Shown: positions 25,290 through 32,228 of the stretch, piece after piece
Layout of the letters: each line of letters opens with the position of its first letter
Position numbering within the stretch: position 1 is the first letter of the stretch
IMG/VR virus record: IMGVR_UViG_3300020202_000025
Coordinates: 1-45,702 of that record
DNA from: a virus
Length of the DNA stretch: 45,702 nucleotides
Reading direction: 5' to 3' (one strand)
Program-made: the position numbers and the translations under genes
The notes under the pieces: model-generated
The model's input: the letters and a program-made list of their open reading frames with translations, nothing else
Told to the model about the DNA's origin: nothing
Database searches by the model: none

Positions 25290-25471
25290 GCTTCACCTTT
25301 ACGGATGGCGGCTAGTTCGGCTTTGAAGTCCTCGTAGCGGACGCCGCCCTTGGCGCGAAACTCAGTAAGGGCTAATATCGCCAATCCTGCCTCATCCTCT
25401 GGGAACCCTAGGTCTAGGAACACGTTGCCAGACCCCTCGATTACACTCTCATTGTCGTTCGCGGCGTTCAA
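25286..25471 (-). CDS. Hypothetical small protein with HigA-like N-terminal segment
   Basis: It encodes 61 residues. The segment GNVFLDLGFPEDEA near 16-29 resembles the conserved start of XRE-type HigA antitoxins, but the helix-turn-helix that should follow is absent and no toxin gene adjoins. It may be a remnant, or the resemblance may be chance. It overlaps the next gene by 4 bp. Confidence 0.55.
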   Translation of the reverse strand: MNAANDNESVIEGSGNVFLDLGFPEDEAGLAILALTEFRAKGGVRYEDFKAELAAIRKGEA

Positions 25472-25474
25472 CGC

Positions 25475-25503
25475 TTGTCTCCGTATCCGTTTTGTTCTAT
25501 CAT
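25475..25503 (+). promoter_or_regulatory. Sigma70-type promoter of the inserted plus-strand gene
   Basis: The boxes TTGTCT (25475-25480) and TATCAT (25498-25503) are separated by exactly 17 bases. They match the consensus at 4 of 6 and 5 of 6 positions. Transcription would start near 25510, about 68 bases before the ATG at 25578. Confidence 0.6.
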
Positions 25504-25528
25504 CTTCTGACGCTCAACACTAGGTAAA

Positions 25529-25564
25529 CCGTGGGTCGGCCTCTGCTTTTGCAAGCTCCCACGG
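25529..25564 (+). other. Leader hairpin between promoter and gene
   Basis: A perfect 7-bp stem CCGTGGG/CCCACGG (25529-25535 with 25558-25564) surrounds a 22-nt loop that contains a smaller GCTT/AAGC hairpin. TCAGTTTTCCCCC leads to the ATG at 25578. It may be an attenuator or translation control element, because no Shine-Dalgarno is visible. On the other strand it could weakly terminate the early-left transcript. Confidence 0.5.
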
Positions 25565-25577
25565 TCAGTTTTCCCCC

Positions 25578-25868
25578 ATGCCTGACGATAGCGAAAACCA
25601 GTCTTGGACCCTCGCTGAAATCAAGGCTTGCGGCTATATCCTCTGGGCCAGTTGCTCGCTCGACCACACCTGCACCCACTACGCGCTCCTCGACATGGAC
25701 GAGCTAATCTCCCGTCTCGGCCCTGACTTCGACACCATAGGCAGGCGCCAGGAACTCCTTGACCATCTGGTATGCTCTTCCTGTGGAAGAAAGGGAGTAG
25801 AGACACGTATTGCCATACAGGATGCTCCTACGTCAGGACGGGGGCATAGTCGGAGTGTGACGGGCTAG
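25578..25868 (+). CDS. Moron-like zinc-finger-type small protein
   Basis: It encodes 96 residues and is the only plus-strand gene inside the early-left operon. Residues about 24-36 hold paired cysteines and a histidine (CSLDHTC), and CSSCG near 67 completes a possible zinc site. The last 15 residues look unstructured. It has its own promoter at 25475, so it could be expressed from the prophage. Its stop shares the palindrome CTAG with the convergent gene at 25865. No family is recognised. Confidence 0.65.
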   Translation: MPDDSENQSWTLAEIKACGYILWASCSLDHTCTHYALLDMDELISRLGPDFDTIGRRQELLDHLVCSSCGRKGVETRIAIQDAPTSGRGHSRSVTG

Positions 25869-26200
25869 GCGTCTTGCTGGGCAGGAGGCGGAGCGGGCTG
25901 AGAAGAAGCGTTGAGGGCGGCACGAATGCGCGACCACAGCCCAGCCCCCATTTCGTATTCGACCTTGTACGGGATAGCATCCGAGCCAAGTTGGCGCTGC
26001 ATCCCCTTGCCGATGTTGCAATCATCCGGGAACCTCGCCGCTCGGCTAAGATACATGAGCACGCGCGGCGGCGGCACTTCCGGCAGGTCGCGCAAGGCCT
26101 TTGTGAGGCCGTTTTGCTCGTCCCAGACGCGCCGAACCTCCCGCCTCAGCTCTTCGAGGGAAAACGTGTTTTCATAAGGCATGTTGTCGTCCTCATCCAT
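25865..26200 (-). CDS. Hypothetical early-left protein
   Basis: The 111-residue protein has a charged helical N-terminal half (SLEELRREVRRVWDEQ) and a Pro/Gln/Ala-rich C-terminal tail. It overlaps the preceding DUF551-like gene by 8 bases. No family is recognised. Confidence 0.6.
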   Translation of the reverse strand: MDEDDNMPYENTFSLEELRREVRRVWDEQNGLTKALRDLPEVPPPRVLMYLSRAARFPDDCNIGKGMQRQLGSDAIPYKVEYEMGAGLWSRIRAALNASSQPAPPPAQQDA

Positions 26201-26405
26201 TTTCCATCCCCTTAGAACACGTGTTGGGCGGGGCCGGGAGTGACATCCAATGGGTGGCGCGGAAAATCTGATAGCCGTCCGGAGTGCACCAGCCGGGGCC
26301 GTGTTCGCCTCGCACCCGCTTGGCTACGAACGTCTCCGGGGCGCGATAAAGTAACACCGCAGGCCCTTCCCACGGCGCCGTCTCAATTGGCCGCCACTCA
26401 TCCAT
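26193..26405 (-). CDS. DUF551-like protein
   Basis: It encodes 70 residues, begins MDEWRPIETAPW and has ATHWMSLPAPP near residue 50. This is the same pair of signatures as the proteins at 24889 and 44005. It is one of three DUF551-type genes in this genome. Role unknown. Confidence 0.7.
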   Translation of the reverse strand: MDEWRPIETAPWEGPAVLLYRAPETFVAKRVRGEHGPGWCTPDGYQIFRATHWMSLPAPPNTCSKGMENG

Positions 26406-26436
26406 TTCTCTCCCCTCTCCAGTATCTAGGGTTGGG

Positions 26437-26628
26437 CTAACGCGCCTTCAGCAATCCCGCTAAGTCACGCAACACTTTAGCCTGTGCCTCGAAAGCCCTG
26501 GCGGACATCCGGGTTGGCAAAAGGCCGTCATCCCATGTTTTGGTCGCTTGTGCCTTGCAATTTTCGGCCATCTGCTCAGCAAATGCCACGGCCTCGTTGA
26601 TGCCGTCTTCATACGTTTTTGGCGTCAT
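26437..26628 (-). CDS. Hypothetical small helical protein
   Basis: It encodes 63 residues, nearly all predicted helix with Ala/Glu/Lys periodicity. Its ATG directly abuts the stop of the gene at 26629. No family is recognised. Confidence 0.55.
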   Translation of the reverse strand: MTPKTYEDGINEAVAFAEQMAENCKAQATKTWDDGLLPTRMSARAFEAQAKVLRDLAGLLKAR

Positions 26629-26853
26629 TTACATTTCTCCGGTTCTGGTGGCCTTTTCCGCCACGATTGTGCTGGACACTTCTGCAATCTTCATCAGGAG
26701 CCAGTTGAACTGCTCCTTATGGGTGAGCGCGTCCGCCAGCCATAGGTCGCCGTCACCGTTGTCATAGATGCTGATCTGGGCCATGAGCGTTCGCGGCTCT
26801 TCTGGCTTTGGGCGGTGATCGTCCAGAAGGATGATTTTGCCATCATTGCTCAT
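26629..26853 (-). CDS. Hypothetical small protein
   Basis: The 74-residue protein opens with an acidic ILLDDHRPKPEEP segment common at the N-terminus of small phage proteins. A beta pair and a Trp-containing helix follow (HKEQFNWLLMKIAEV). It overlaps the gene at 26843 by 11 bases. Function is unknown. Confidence 0.58.
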   Translation of the reverse strand: MSNDGKIILLDDHRPKPEEPRTLMAQISIYDNGDGDLWLADALTHKEQFNWLLMKIAEVSSTIVAEKATRTGEM

Positions 26854-27067
26854 ATCTTATCTGCGCCTCCAGAACCTTTCGAGCCTCTATGAAATCACCC
26901 ACCGTGATTTCAACGGAGCCATCCACAGACTTGATAACAATTGCGTCAGGATCGGCATTCGCCGGGAAGGCGCTAGCCATGTTGGCGAACTTGTGGAGCG
27001 CACTGCCAAGAAGGCGGTTGAGAGCTTCTGCGTGTTCAACCCTGCTATATTCTATGGTCATAGGCAT
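26843..27067 (-). CDS. Hypothetical small protein
   Basis: It encodes 74 residues with AGGAG upstream of the ATG at 27067. A second ATG two codons later is also possible. It is helix followed by beta and helix, with no recognised family. It lies downstream of integrase across the attP gap, so it may be cotranscribed with integrase or fed by PL read-through. Confidence 0.58.
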   Translation of the reverse strand: MPMTIEYSRVEHAEALNRLLGSALHKFANMASAFPANADPDAIVIKSVDGSVEITVGDFIEARKVLEAQIRYEQ

Positions 27068-27241
27068 CTTTCTCTCCTAGAACAAAGCGCGACTGCGCTG
27101 TGCCAGATTTGTACCAACGTTCACTGCACGTTCACGCACACAGGCTGCGGTGAGGCGCAAAATTCGCATCGTTAGCAAGAGGCCCGGAAGGCAGATAAAG
27201 TGCTTGCGCTCTAAGGCGTTTCGCATGTATCAGCCCGTCCC

Positions 27242-27287
27242 GGAGAGGTGGCCGAGTGGTCGAAGGCACGCCCCTGCTAACGGGGTA
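27242..27287 (+). other. attP: attP candidate: 5' half of tRNA-Ser(GCU)
   Basis: These 46 bases match the 5' half of an alphaproteobacterial tRNA-Ser(GCU): the acceptor strand GGAGAGG, the D-arm GCCGAGTGGTCGAAGGC and the anticodon loop containing TGCTAA. They then diverge, with no variable arm, T-arm or CCA. The fragment ends 26 bases from the integrase stop. Tyrosine integrases commonly cross over in the anticodon loop of such genes. The direct repeat ACGTTCAC near 27119-27135 could be an arm-binding site. The rest of 27068-27313 holds no gene. Confidence 0.7.
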
Positions 27288-27313
27288 GAATATAGCCGAT
27301 TTCGCCTTTTGAC

Positions 27314-28303
27314 TCAAGACTTTACCGCCTTGGTATCTGACGATTGTGACTCGGACTTGCCAAAAACCCGCCGCACAGCCTCTCTCGTGTCAGCCGGTTG
27401 GGCATAGACATCGACCACCATCCGAACGCTCTTCCAGCCACCGGCCTTGGCTACAGTCACGGGGTCAACGCCAGACTGGATCATGTAGGTGGCGAAGAGC
27501 CGGCGCCCTGCATCATGGGCGGGTATGTGCTCGATGCCAGCCCGCTTCTCCGCAGTCTCCCACGGGCGCTGCGGGCCGAACCGATTTGGATAGCCAAATA
27601 CTCTCCCCTCACGTTTCCCTGGCAGGTTTGCCAGTGTCGCCACAAGGGCCTCCGGCAGCTCTGCTGTGCGCGGGTGGCCGTTCTTGGTTGTGCGCAGATA
27701 TGCGGTCCCGGCGGTTAGGTCCACGTCGCGCCAGTCAAGCCGCGTGGCCTCGCTGATCCTGGTCCCAGTCATTGCCATGAACTGCGCCAGCGCCCCGAGC
27801 TGCGGCTTTGCTGCGGCCATGAACTTACCCAGCCATTCCATCGTTGCCACCTTGCGCTCGGGCGTCGGGACAAAAAAGCGCTCAACCCGGATCGGGGAGC
27901 ACATGCCGCGTTTGGCGCTGTGATTTATGATGGCCTGCACGGGCGAAATTACCTGCCTATTCCTTGTCGCTGGCCCCGCTTTGGGGTATAGTTCGCGGGC
28001 TAGGTCGTGGACGTGTCCCGGCTTGATTTCACGAACTAATTTGTGTTCCCACTTCTGGAAAATCGGGGTCAGGTAGCGGTCTGATTTTCCGGCGTCGAGA
28101 TAGAACCCGGTTGCCGCGCCGAACGTAAGGACCGCCTCGTCTCCGAACTCTGCTCGCTTGCGCTCTTCGACTTCCCTGCGGCTGGCGTAAGCCGCTGCTT
28201 CTTCCCGAACAGTTTCTCGCGTGCTCTCGCGGACGCGCCTGCCAGAGACGGTGCCGTCGATCCACCAGATTTTGCCGCGTTGGTAGAGCCTGAGCCGTGC
28301 CAT
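27314..28303 (-). CDS. int: Tyrosine recombinase integrase
   Basis: The 329-residue enzyme integrates and excises the phage at att sites. An N-terminal arm and core-binding region (1-155) precedes the catalytic domain. The catalytic residues are visible: Arg182 in GTRISEA, Lys207, His263 and Arg267 in HDAGR, Trp290 in GGW in place of the usual His, and nucleophile Tyr300. All are intact. The attP half-tRNA lies directly beyond its 3' end. Its 5' end overlaps excisionase by 235 bases. Confidence 0.93.
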   Translation of the reverse strand: MARLRLYQRGKIWWIDGTVSGRRVRESTRETVREEAAAYASRREVEERKRAEFGDEAVLTFGAATGFYLDAGKSDRYLTPIFQKWEHKLVREIKPGHVHDLARELYPKAGPATRNRQVISPVQAIINHSAKRGMCSPIRVERFFVPTPERKVATMEWLGKFMAAAKPQLGALAQFMAMTGTRISEATRLDWRDVDLTAGTAYLRTTKNGHPRTAELPEALVATLANLPGKREGRVFGYPNRFGPQRPWETAEKRAGIEHIPAHDAGRRLFATYMIQSGVDPVTVAKAGGWKSVRMVVDVYAQPADTREAVRRVFGKSESQSSDTKAVKS

Positions 28304-28464
28304 AGTTTATCTAGCGCCTCAATGTCGGCTTCGGTGAAGTATAGGCTTCTGCCCGCCCGCCCGCACAGCTTCTTCCGCCGGGCCGTTTCGCTCAAGTAGC
28401 GCTCGGAAACCGCGAAGTGAGCAGCCACCTCAGCGACCGAGAATTTCGTCAGCGGTACACTCAA
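28069..28464 (-). CDS. xis: Excisionase-like MerR/HTH protein, long overlap with integrase
   Basis: It encodes 131 residues from TTG at 28464. GGGAG lies 9 bases upstream and the TTGA overlap with the microprotein stop supports this start. Residues 8-50 form a winged HTH with SVAEVAAHFAVSERYLSE and LYFTEADIEALDKL, as in DNA-bending excisionases. Residues 55-131 are Ser/Ala/Arg-rich low complexity and lie entirely over integrase in another frame. The tail could therefore be a nonessential shadow. Another TTG at 28473 is less likely. Confidence 0.65.
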   Translation of the reverse strand: MSVPLTKFSVAEVAAHFAVSERYLSETARRKKLCGRAGRSLYFTEADIEALDKLWHGSGSTNAAKSGGSTAPSLAGASARAREKLFGKKQRLTPAAGKSKSASEQSSETRRSLRSARQPGSISTPENQTAT

Positions 28465-28562
28465 TGGAACCAACTCCCGTCAAAGAACACCAGATTCCCC
28501 AGCATCAGAATAGGCACAACCACTACTAAGCCTATGAAGAAATTACGTCCGAGGCGGTTCAT
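28461..28562 (-). CDS. Single-span membrane microprotein
   Basis: It encodes 33 residues. Residues 7-27 form one hydrophobic span (FFIGLVVVVPILMLG). It is coupled by ATGA to the gene at 28559 and by TTGA to excisionase. Its position just before xis and int is notable. Function is unknown. Confidence 0.58.
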   Translation of the reverse strand: MNRLGRNFFIGLVVVVPILMLGNLVFFDGSWFH

Positions 28563-28795
28563 GGCTTCACCTGGGCGAGCGCGGCGCGACCGGCGTCACT
28601 GATGCGAAAAGTGTTGTTGGCACCGCCGTATGCTACTAGACCAGCGTCGTGCAGTTTCGACAGCATCCGCTCCACCCTGCGCGAGTAAACGCTTAGGTTC
28701 GGATGCAGTTTGCGCCTCCGATCTGCCACTTCGTAGGGCGCCGACCAGTCCATGCAGAGGGTCAGCGTCTCGCGCTCTGCCTTCGTCAGTTTCAC
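28559..28795 (-). CDS. Small winged-helix protein
   Basis: The 78-residue protein is rich in helices with a wing-like end: MLSKLHDAGLVAYGGANNTFRISDAG resembles the recognition helix and wing of compact winged-HTH domains. It precedes the excisionase and could regulate the operon or bind DNA. The family cannot be named. Confidence 0.6.
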   Translation of the reverse strand: MKLTKAERETLTLCMDWSAPYEVADRRRKLHPNLSVYSRRVERMLSKLHDAGLVAYGGANNTFRISDAGRAALAQVKP

Positions 28796-29103
28796 GACTC
28801 CCCTCCTTCTGGCTTTACCGAGGAGAGGGCGGCGGCAGCGATTTCCCGTACGTCCCGCGCCAGGAGGGATAGGACGTATTCGGACTTTTCGGGGACGCGC
28901 GAAATGTCGTCTTTTGCGGTGTCGATGTAGCGAACGATATGCGTCAGCGCCTCTATCAGCCCCTTGTCAGCGGGGGAGCGGGCAAGATCGGCGCGAACGT
29001 ACTCCGTTGCCTCGTCGCCCCACACGTTGTCTTGGCACCACATCTGCCCACATTCCTTGTCGGCGCCGGGTGCAGGCTCAAGCCAAATGCGCTCATGATC
29101 CAT
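28792..29103 (-). CDS. Hypothetical early-left protein
   Basis: It encodes 103 residues. The N-terminal half is acidic with Trp/Cys residues (WLEPAPGAD, MWCQDNVWG) of a type common in small phage hypothetical proteins. The C-terminal half is a long helix. ATGA overlap joins it to the winged-helix gene. Function is unknown. Confidence 0.6.
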   Translation of the reverse strand: MDHERIWLEPAPGADKECGQMWCQDNVWGDEATEYVRADLARSPADKGLIEALTHIVRYIDTAKDDISRVPEKSEYVLSLLARDVREIAAAALSSVKPEGGES

Positions 29104-29772
29104 CTATTTCGTATCCTGTAGAGTGATAACTGCGCGGAGGGCTGCGCGCATGTGCTTTCGCGAGAATGATGGATGTTTGTGAGCGTTCATCGCAGCATCA
29201 ACCATCTCCTCCGTCACCTCTCCCCAACTTGCAGGGGTGGCTTTGAGGCTGAGTGTCTTGTCGGCGTAGTCGCGAGCTGCCTTGACGCCATACTCCAGAT
29301 CGAACGGGTTTTCGTCAGCCCATTCGATGCCACGGACATAGGCGTCGACCAGCATTTGCTCTGTCACAGCATCCCTGCTCTCGGCGTTACCTGCGGGGAC
29401 TGAGGATAGGTATTTGATCCAGTCAGCTTCGAAGCGCTTCCAGTCGCCGTTGACCCGCAGCATAACGTCCGTCATGTGGGCGTGCTTTGCCAACTCGATG
29501 ACATCGGCAAGCGCCGCTCGTGCTGGCTCCGACAGCGACTTGGCCGCAAGAAACCATCCGTCCTGCACCTCTCCCGCTGCTGGGGAGGGCGGAGAGGCGG
29601 CGAGTCGCAGAGCGACTACATCGTTGGCGATGGCGTCAATCACCCTGTTGCCAACTTTGTGCGCCTGGTAGGCGTCAAGAGACACGCCAAAACTACCAGA
29701 GGCAGCAAGGATAGCGGCGTCGATCTTGTTCTGCATCTCGTCCAGCAGCCGTTCGTCGGTCAGGTCACTCAT
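29104..29772 (-). CDS. Hypothetical early-left protein
   Basis: The 222-residue, mainly helical protein contains two TEEM/TEQM-type repeats followed by VDA: VTEQMLVDAYVRG near 135 and VTEEMVDAAMNAH near 190. This suggests an internal duplication of a short helical unit also seen in phage hypothetical proteins. It overlaps the ligase-like gene by 8 bases. No enzyme motif is seen. Confidence 0.62.
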   Translation of the reverse strand: MSDLTDERLLDEMQNKIDAAILAASGSFGVSLDAYQAHKVGNRVIDAIANDVVALRLAASPPSPAAGEVQDGWFLAAKSLSEPARAALADVIELAKHAHMTDVMLRVNGDWKRFEADWIKYLSSVPAGNAESRDAVTEQMLVDAYVRGIEWADENPFDLEYGVKAARDYADKTLSLKATPASWGEVTEEMVDAAMNAHKHPSFSRKHMRAALRAVITLQDTK

Positions 29773-30370
29773 CTGTGGTGCCTATGGTTAGAGTGGAGCG
29801 CTTGAGGCCGAAGTCTTTGCCCTTGATTTTCGCCATGCGTCCGTCAGGGTGGTGGAAGACGATGCCCTCCATGTCGTTGCCGTCGAGAAAAGCGCGGATG
29901 CCTTCAAAGGTGCGGGGGAAGACGACGCCGATCTGCAATCTGGCGTCATGGGCGACGAGGCGGTGCCGCTGATCGCCTTCGGGGTTACCCTGGATTTTGG
30001 GGCCAACGAGTTCGTAGGTGCAATCGGCCAGCGATTGGTTCTCTGCCTCTGCGGTGCGCAGCGCTTCGTTGTGCCAGCGGTCCTCTGGGCCGTCCATGAC
30101 AGGCACCCAGCCGACAACTTTGCCGGTTTCGATGTCGTGATCCGCGAGTTCAAACCCATCTGGCGCTGCGCCGTTGGCGTAGTCCGATTCACGCAACTCC
30201 CGGCGCTTGAACAGCTTCAGGTCGCGGACCATGCAGCACGTTCCGTCGAGCTTTTGAGTGGCTACGCCCTCGCCATCGAAAACCCACTGCGCAGCCGGAT
30301 TGATTTGGTCGAGAACGCGGCTTCTGTCGCCGTTCCAATCGCGCTCAAAGATGGTCGGAATTTTCTTCAT
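29765..30370 (-). CDS. RNA-ligase-like nucleotidyltransferase
   Basis: It encodes 201 residues. The covalent nucleotidyltransferase motifs are in order: motif I K-L-D-G-T at 40-44 with Lys40 as the AMP-accepting nucleophile, a motif III-like TYELVGP with Glu120, motif IV EGIVF at 168-172, and motif V KIKGKDF at 181-187. This is the core fold of ATP-dependent RNA/DNA ligases, without extra domains. Repair of host-cleaved tRNA or RNA is a plausible role. GGAG lies 9 bases before the ATG. Confidence 0.75.
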   Translation of the reverse strand: MKKIPTIFERDWNGDRSRVLDQINPAAQWVFDGEGVATQKLDGTCCMVRDLKLFKRRELRESDYANGAAPDGFELADHDIETGKVVGWVPVMDGPEDRWHNEALRTAEAENQSLADCTYELVGPKIQGNPEGDQRHRLVAHDARLQIGVVFPRTFEGIRAFLDGNDMEGIVFHHPDGRMAKIKGKDFGLKRSTLTIGTTDE

Positions 30371-30437
30371 TTCAGTTGCTCCAAATCATCAAAAAGTGTA
30401 GCATTTCCGGGCGTTTGAGGCTATCGGAAAGGGCGAA

Positions 30438-30791
30438 TTATTCCCCGATATGACAGGGATTTGGCTGTCTCCAAGCTGGGGCACATGCAGGGTCCGCCCA
30501 AGTGCCAGGCTCGAACGCTGGGATCACGGGTTCTGGCGGCGGCACATACACAGGTTCGGGCTCGATAACCGCCACCACTTCGGCAACGGGCTCAGCTTCA
30601 ACCGGAGCCGGAACCACAGCAGCGGCCAATACTGGTGCTGGTAATTCGGCCTGTCGGGAGATCGGATCTGAAATCCCAAGGCTTGCCATGAGGGAATTGC
30701 CGGATTGCAGCTCGGCTTCGGAGCACGCGCTCAGGCTCAACACGGCAACGCCGGTTGCGAGGGTAGGGAGGATAATTCCAATACGGATCAT
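30438..30791 (-). CDS. Proline-rich outer-membrane lipoprotein
   Basis: The 117-residue protein has a hydrophobic signal (about 5-20) ending in a lipobox LSAC, so Cys23 would be lipidated. Residue 24 is Ser, which favours the outer membrane. The mature chain is dominated by Pro, Ala, Val and Glu (about 50-95), and four Cys/Trp residues lie near the end. It starts in an ATGA overlap with the HNH gene. Superinfection exclusion or an Rz1-like role is possible, but position in the early operon favours the former. Confidence 0.68.
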   Translation of the reverse strand: MIRIGIILPTLATGVAVLSLSACSEAELQSGNSLMASLGISDPISRQAELPAPVLAAAVVPAPVEAEPVAEVVAVIEPEPVYVPPPEPVIPAFEPGTWADPACAPAWRQPNPCHIGE

Positions 30792-31192
30792 GACGCTTCG
30801 TTTCCTTCTTCGATGTCGCCGTAAAGCTGGCGAACGTTGGGTTGGTAGGGCTTGCGTTTAGGGAAGGGTGTCTTGGACTTCTTGAGCCCATAGACGCCCA
30901 TCATCTGCGCCCGTTCCTCGGCGCGGTTGTGAGCTTCGCGCGCTGTCTTGATCGCGTGGCACGGCTTCTGGTGGATGGCCCGCAGGTTCTCCTCCGAGTG
31001 CTTGCCGCCGTCGATCAGCGGAAGGGCGTGGTCGTATTCGATGGCCTGACTTGGCCGGATTTGGTTGGTGCAATCTGGGCAAATGGGGATGCCGTCTGCA
31101 TTGCGTTGCCGATCCAGAACCCGCCGCTTCACCTTGTCGGGGATGGCTTGGTCGTCGTGCTTGGCTACCCAAGATTCGATGGCGCGGCTCAT
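30788..31192 (-). CDS. HNH endonuclease
   Basis: It encodes 134 residues. Residues about 40-100 form an HNH domain: CPDC zinc pair near 47-50, IEYDHALPLIDGG with the catalytic His, NLRAIHQKPCH with the second histidine and a zinc ligand. The C-terminus is basic and could bind DNA. The ATG at 31192 overlaps the membrane microprotein stop. It probably acts in recombination or packaging-end processing rather than homing, since it lies in an ordered operon. Confidence 0.78.
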   Translation of the reverse strand: MSRAIESWVAKHDDQAIPDKVKRRVLDRQRNADGIPICPDCTNQIRPSQAIEYDHALPLIDGGKHSEENLRAIHQKPCHAIKTAREAHNRAEERAQMMGVYGLKKSKTPFPKRKPYQPNVRQLYGDIEEGNEAS

Positions 31193-31353
31193 ACCCGCCA
31201 CTTCCAGCAAAGCAGGACCATCAGGAGCGTTATCCCGAACCCCATCCCGGCAACGAAACCAAGCCATGTATTGAAGCCGGTAAAGAAGAACAGCCCGAAG
31301 CTTGCGACAGTGGCGACGGCTGATTGAGCAGCAACCCAGCGGTGATATGTCAT
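31189..31353 (-). CDS. Two-span membrane microprotein
   Basis: It encodes 54 residues with hydrophobic segments at about 8-24 and 30-50, the second Gly/Phe/Leu-rich. ATGA overlaps at both ends tie it to NinB and HNH genes. No family is recognised. Confidence 0.6.
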   Translation of the reverse strand: MTYHRWVAAQSAVATVASFGLFFFTGFNTWLGFVAGMGFGITLLMVLLCWKWRV

Positions 31354-31745
31354 GCTGCTGCCTCCGCTTCATGGAACGTGACGTTGTGCTCGGCACCGAA
31401 CTTCTCGATGACCAAGAACAGGTCGGACATTTCCTCAACGGTGAGGTCAGAAGACGAGCGCCCCAGGTTCACAAAGCCGGTGCCGTCAACGTTCGGGACC
31501 ATGCGAACTTCACGCTTCAGGGCATCGAGGAAAACCAGCTTCCAATCATCGGTGCTGAGTTTGATGCCGTGCCACGAAAGCTGGGTGGCGATGTCTGACA
31601 GCATTGCCCAGAGCCGCGCATTCTGAGGAACGGTTCGCTGAGGCGCTTTCACCTCCATGCGACTGCCTTTGGGGGCAGCGTCAATCCACCGCTTAGCTTC
31701 CGCGCGATCCTTGTCGCTCCAGAGCGTTCTGGTGAGCCGGCTCAT
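31350..31745 (-). CDS. ninB: NinB-like recombination protein
   Basis: The 130-residue protein matches the NinB/Orf family pattern: a KAPQRTVPQNARLWAMLSDIA segment near 34-54, then SWHGIKLSTDDWKLVFLDAL, and SDLFLVIEKFGAEHNV near the end. NinB binds single-stranded DNA and helps recombinational replication. I use ATG 31745, which overlaps the upstream stop, over one four codons earlier. Confidence 0.82.
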   Translation of the reverse strand: MSRLTRTLWSDKDRAEAKRWIDAAPKGSRMEVKAPQRTVPQNARLWAMLSDIATQLSWHGIKLSTDDWKLVFLDALKREVRMVPNVDGTGFVNLGRSSSDLTVEEMSDLFLVIEKFGAEHNVTFHEAEAAA

Positions 31746-31951
31746 AGCGCACCCCATCCCGTGATGATCTGGAGCCGATGCGAGTAGAGGACGCCTAGAT
31801 CCAGCCTTGCACCTTCTGGCAGGGCGTTGAACTCGGGCTGGTCAAGGAGCGTGGCCGCTTTCTCAAGTTCAGCCGCGTTGCGCGCCGCCTTGAGCCGCTG
31901 CTGTGCGTAGGTGAAGAAGGCTGATTGAGCGTTGAGGGTTTCGGGTGTCAT
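31742..31951 (-). CDS. Hypothetical small helical protein
   Basis: It encodes 69 residues and is helical with many Ala and Leu. It is linked by 4-bp ATGA overlaps to NinB and to the gene at 31948. It may assist recombination, judged only by position. Confidence 0.58.
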   Translation of the reverse strand: MTPETLNAQSAFFTYAQQRLKAARNAAELEKAATLLDQPEFNALPEGARLDLGVLYSHRLQIITGWGAL

Positions 31952-32202
31952 GGCGCAGCCTCAATGGCGCGGTCGAATAGCTCCATGATGGCCCGGTAGT
32001 GTTCTGGCGTTGACACGTTGCTGAGAAGGTTCGTCACTTCCCAATTGTTGTGCTCAACAAGGATGTTGAACATTGCGAGGTAGCGCTTTCCGGGCGACCC
32101 CATTCCATCCCTGACAGCCGCGTGACATGCGCGGTGAACTGATGTTGGCGCATCCTTGTCGATCAGGGCCTTCGCGGCGATCAGGTCATCTTTCAACGTC
32201 AT
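31948..32202 (-). CDS. Hypothetical small protein
   Basis: This encodes 84 residues with a helical fold predicted throughout. It is the first gene after the hairpin at 32229 that separates it from SSB. No family is recognised. Confidence 0.6.
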   Translation of the reverse strand: MTLKDDLIAAKALIDKDAPTSVHRACHAAVRDGMGSPGKRYLAMFNILVEHNNWEVTNLLSNVSTPEHYRAIMELFDRAIEAAP

Positions 32203-32228
32203 TTCATGTCCCCTTTAGTCTCGCTCCC

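Noticed and set aside
25286-25471. Toxin-antitoxin module with HigA-like antitoxin
   Set aside because: Only a short N-terminal resemblance exists, the HTH is missing and no toxin gene adjoins.
27242-27313. Intact tRNA-Ser gene
   Set aside because: No variable arm, T-arm or 3' acceptor strand follows the anticodon arm, so it is only a half gene.
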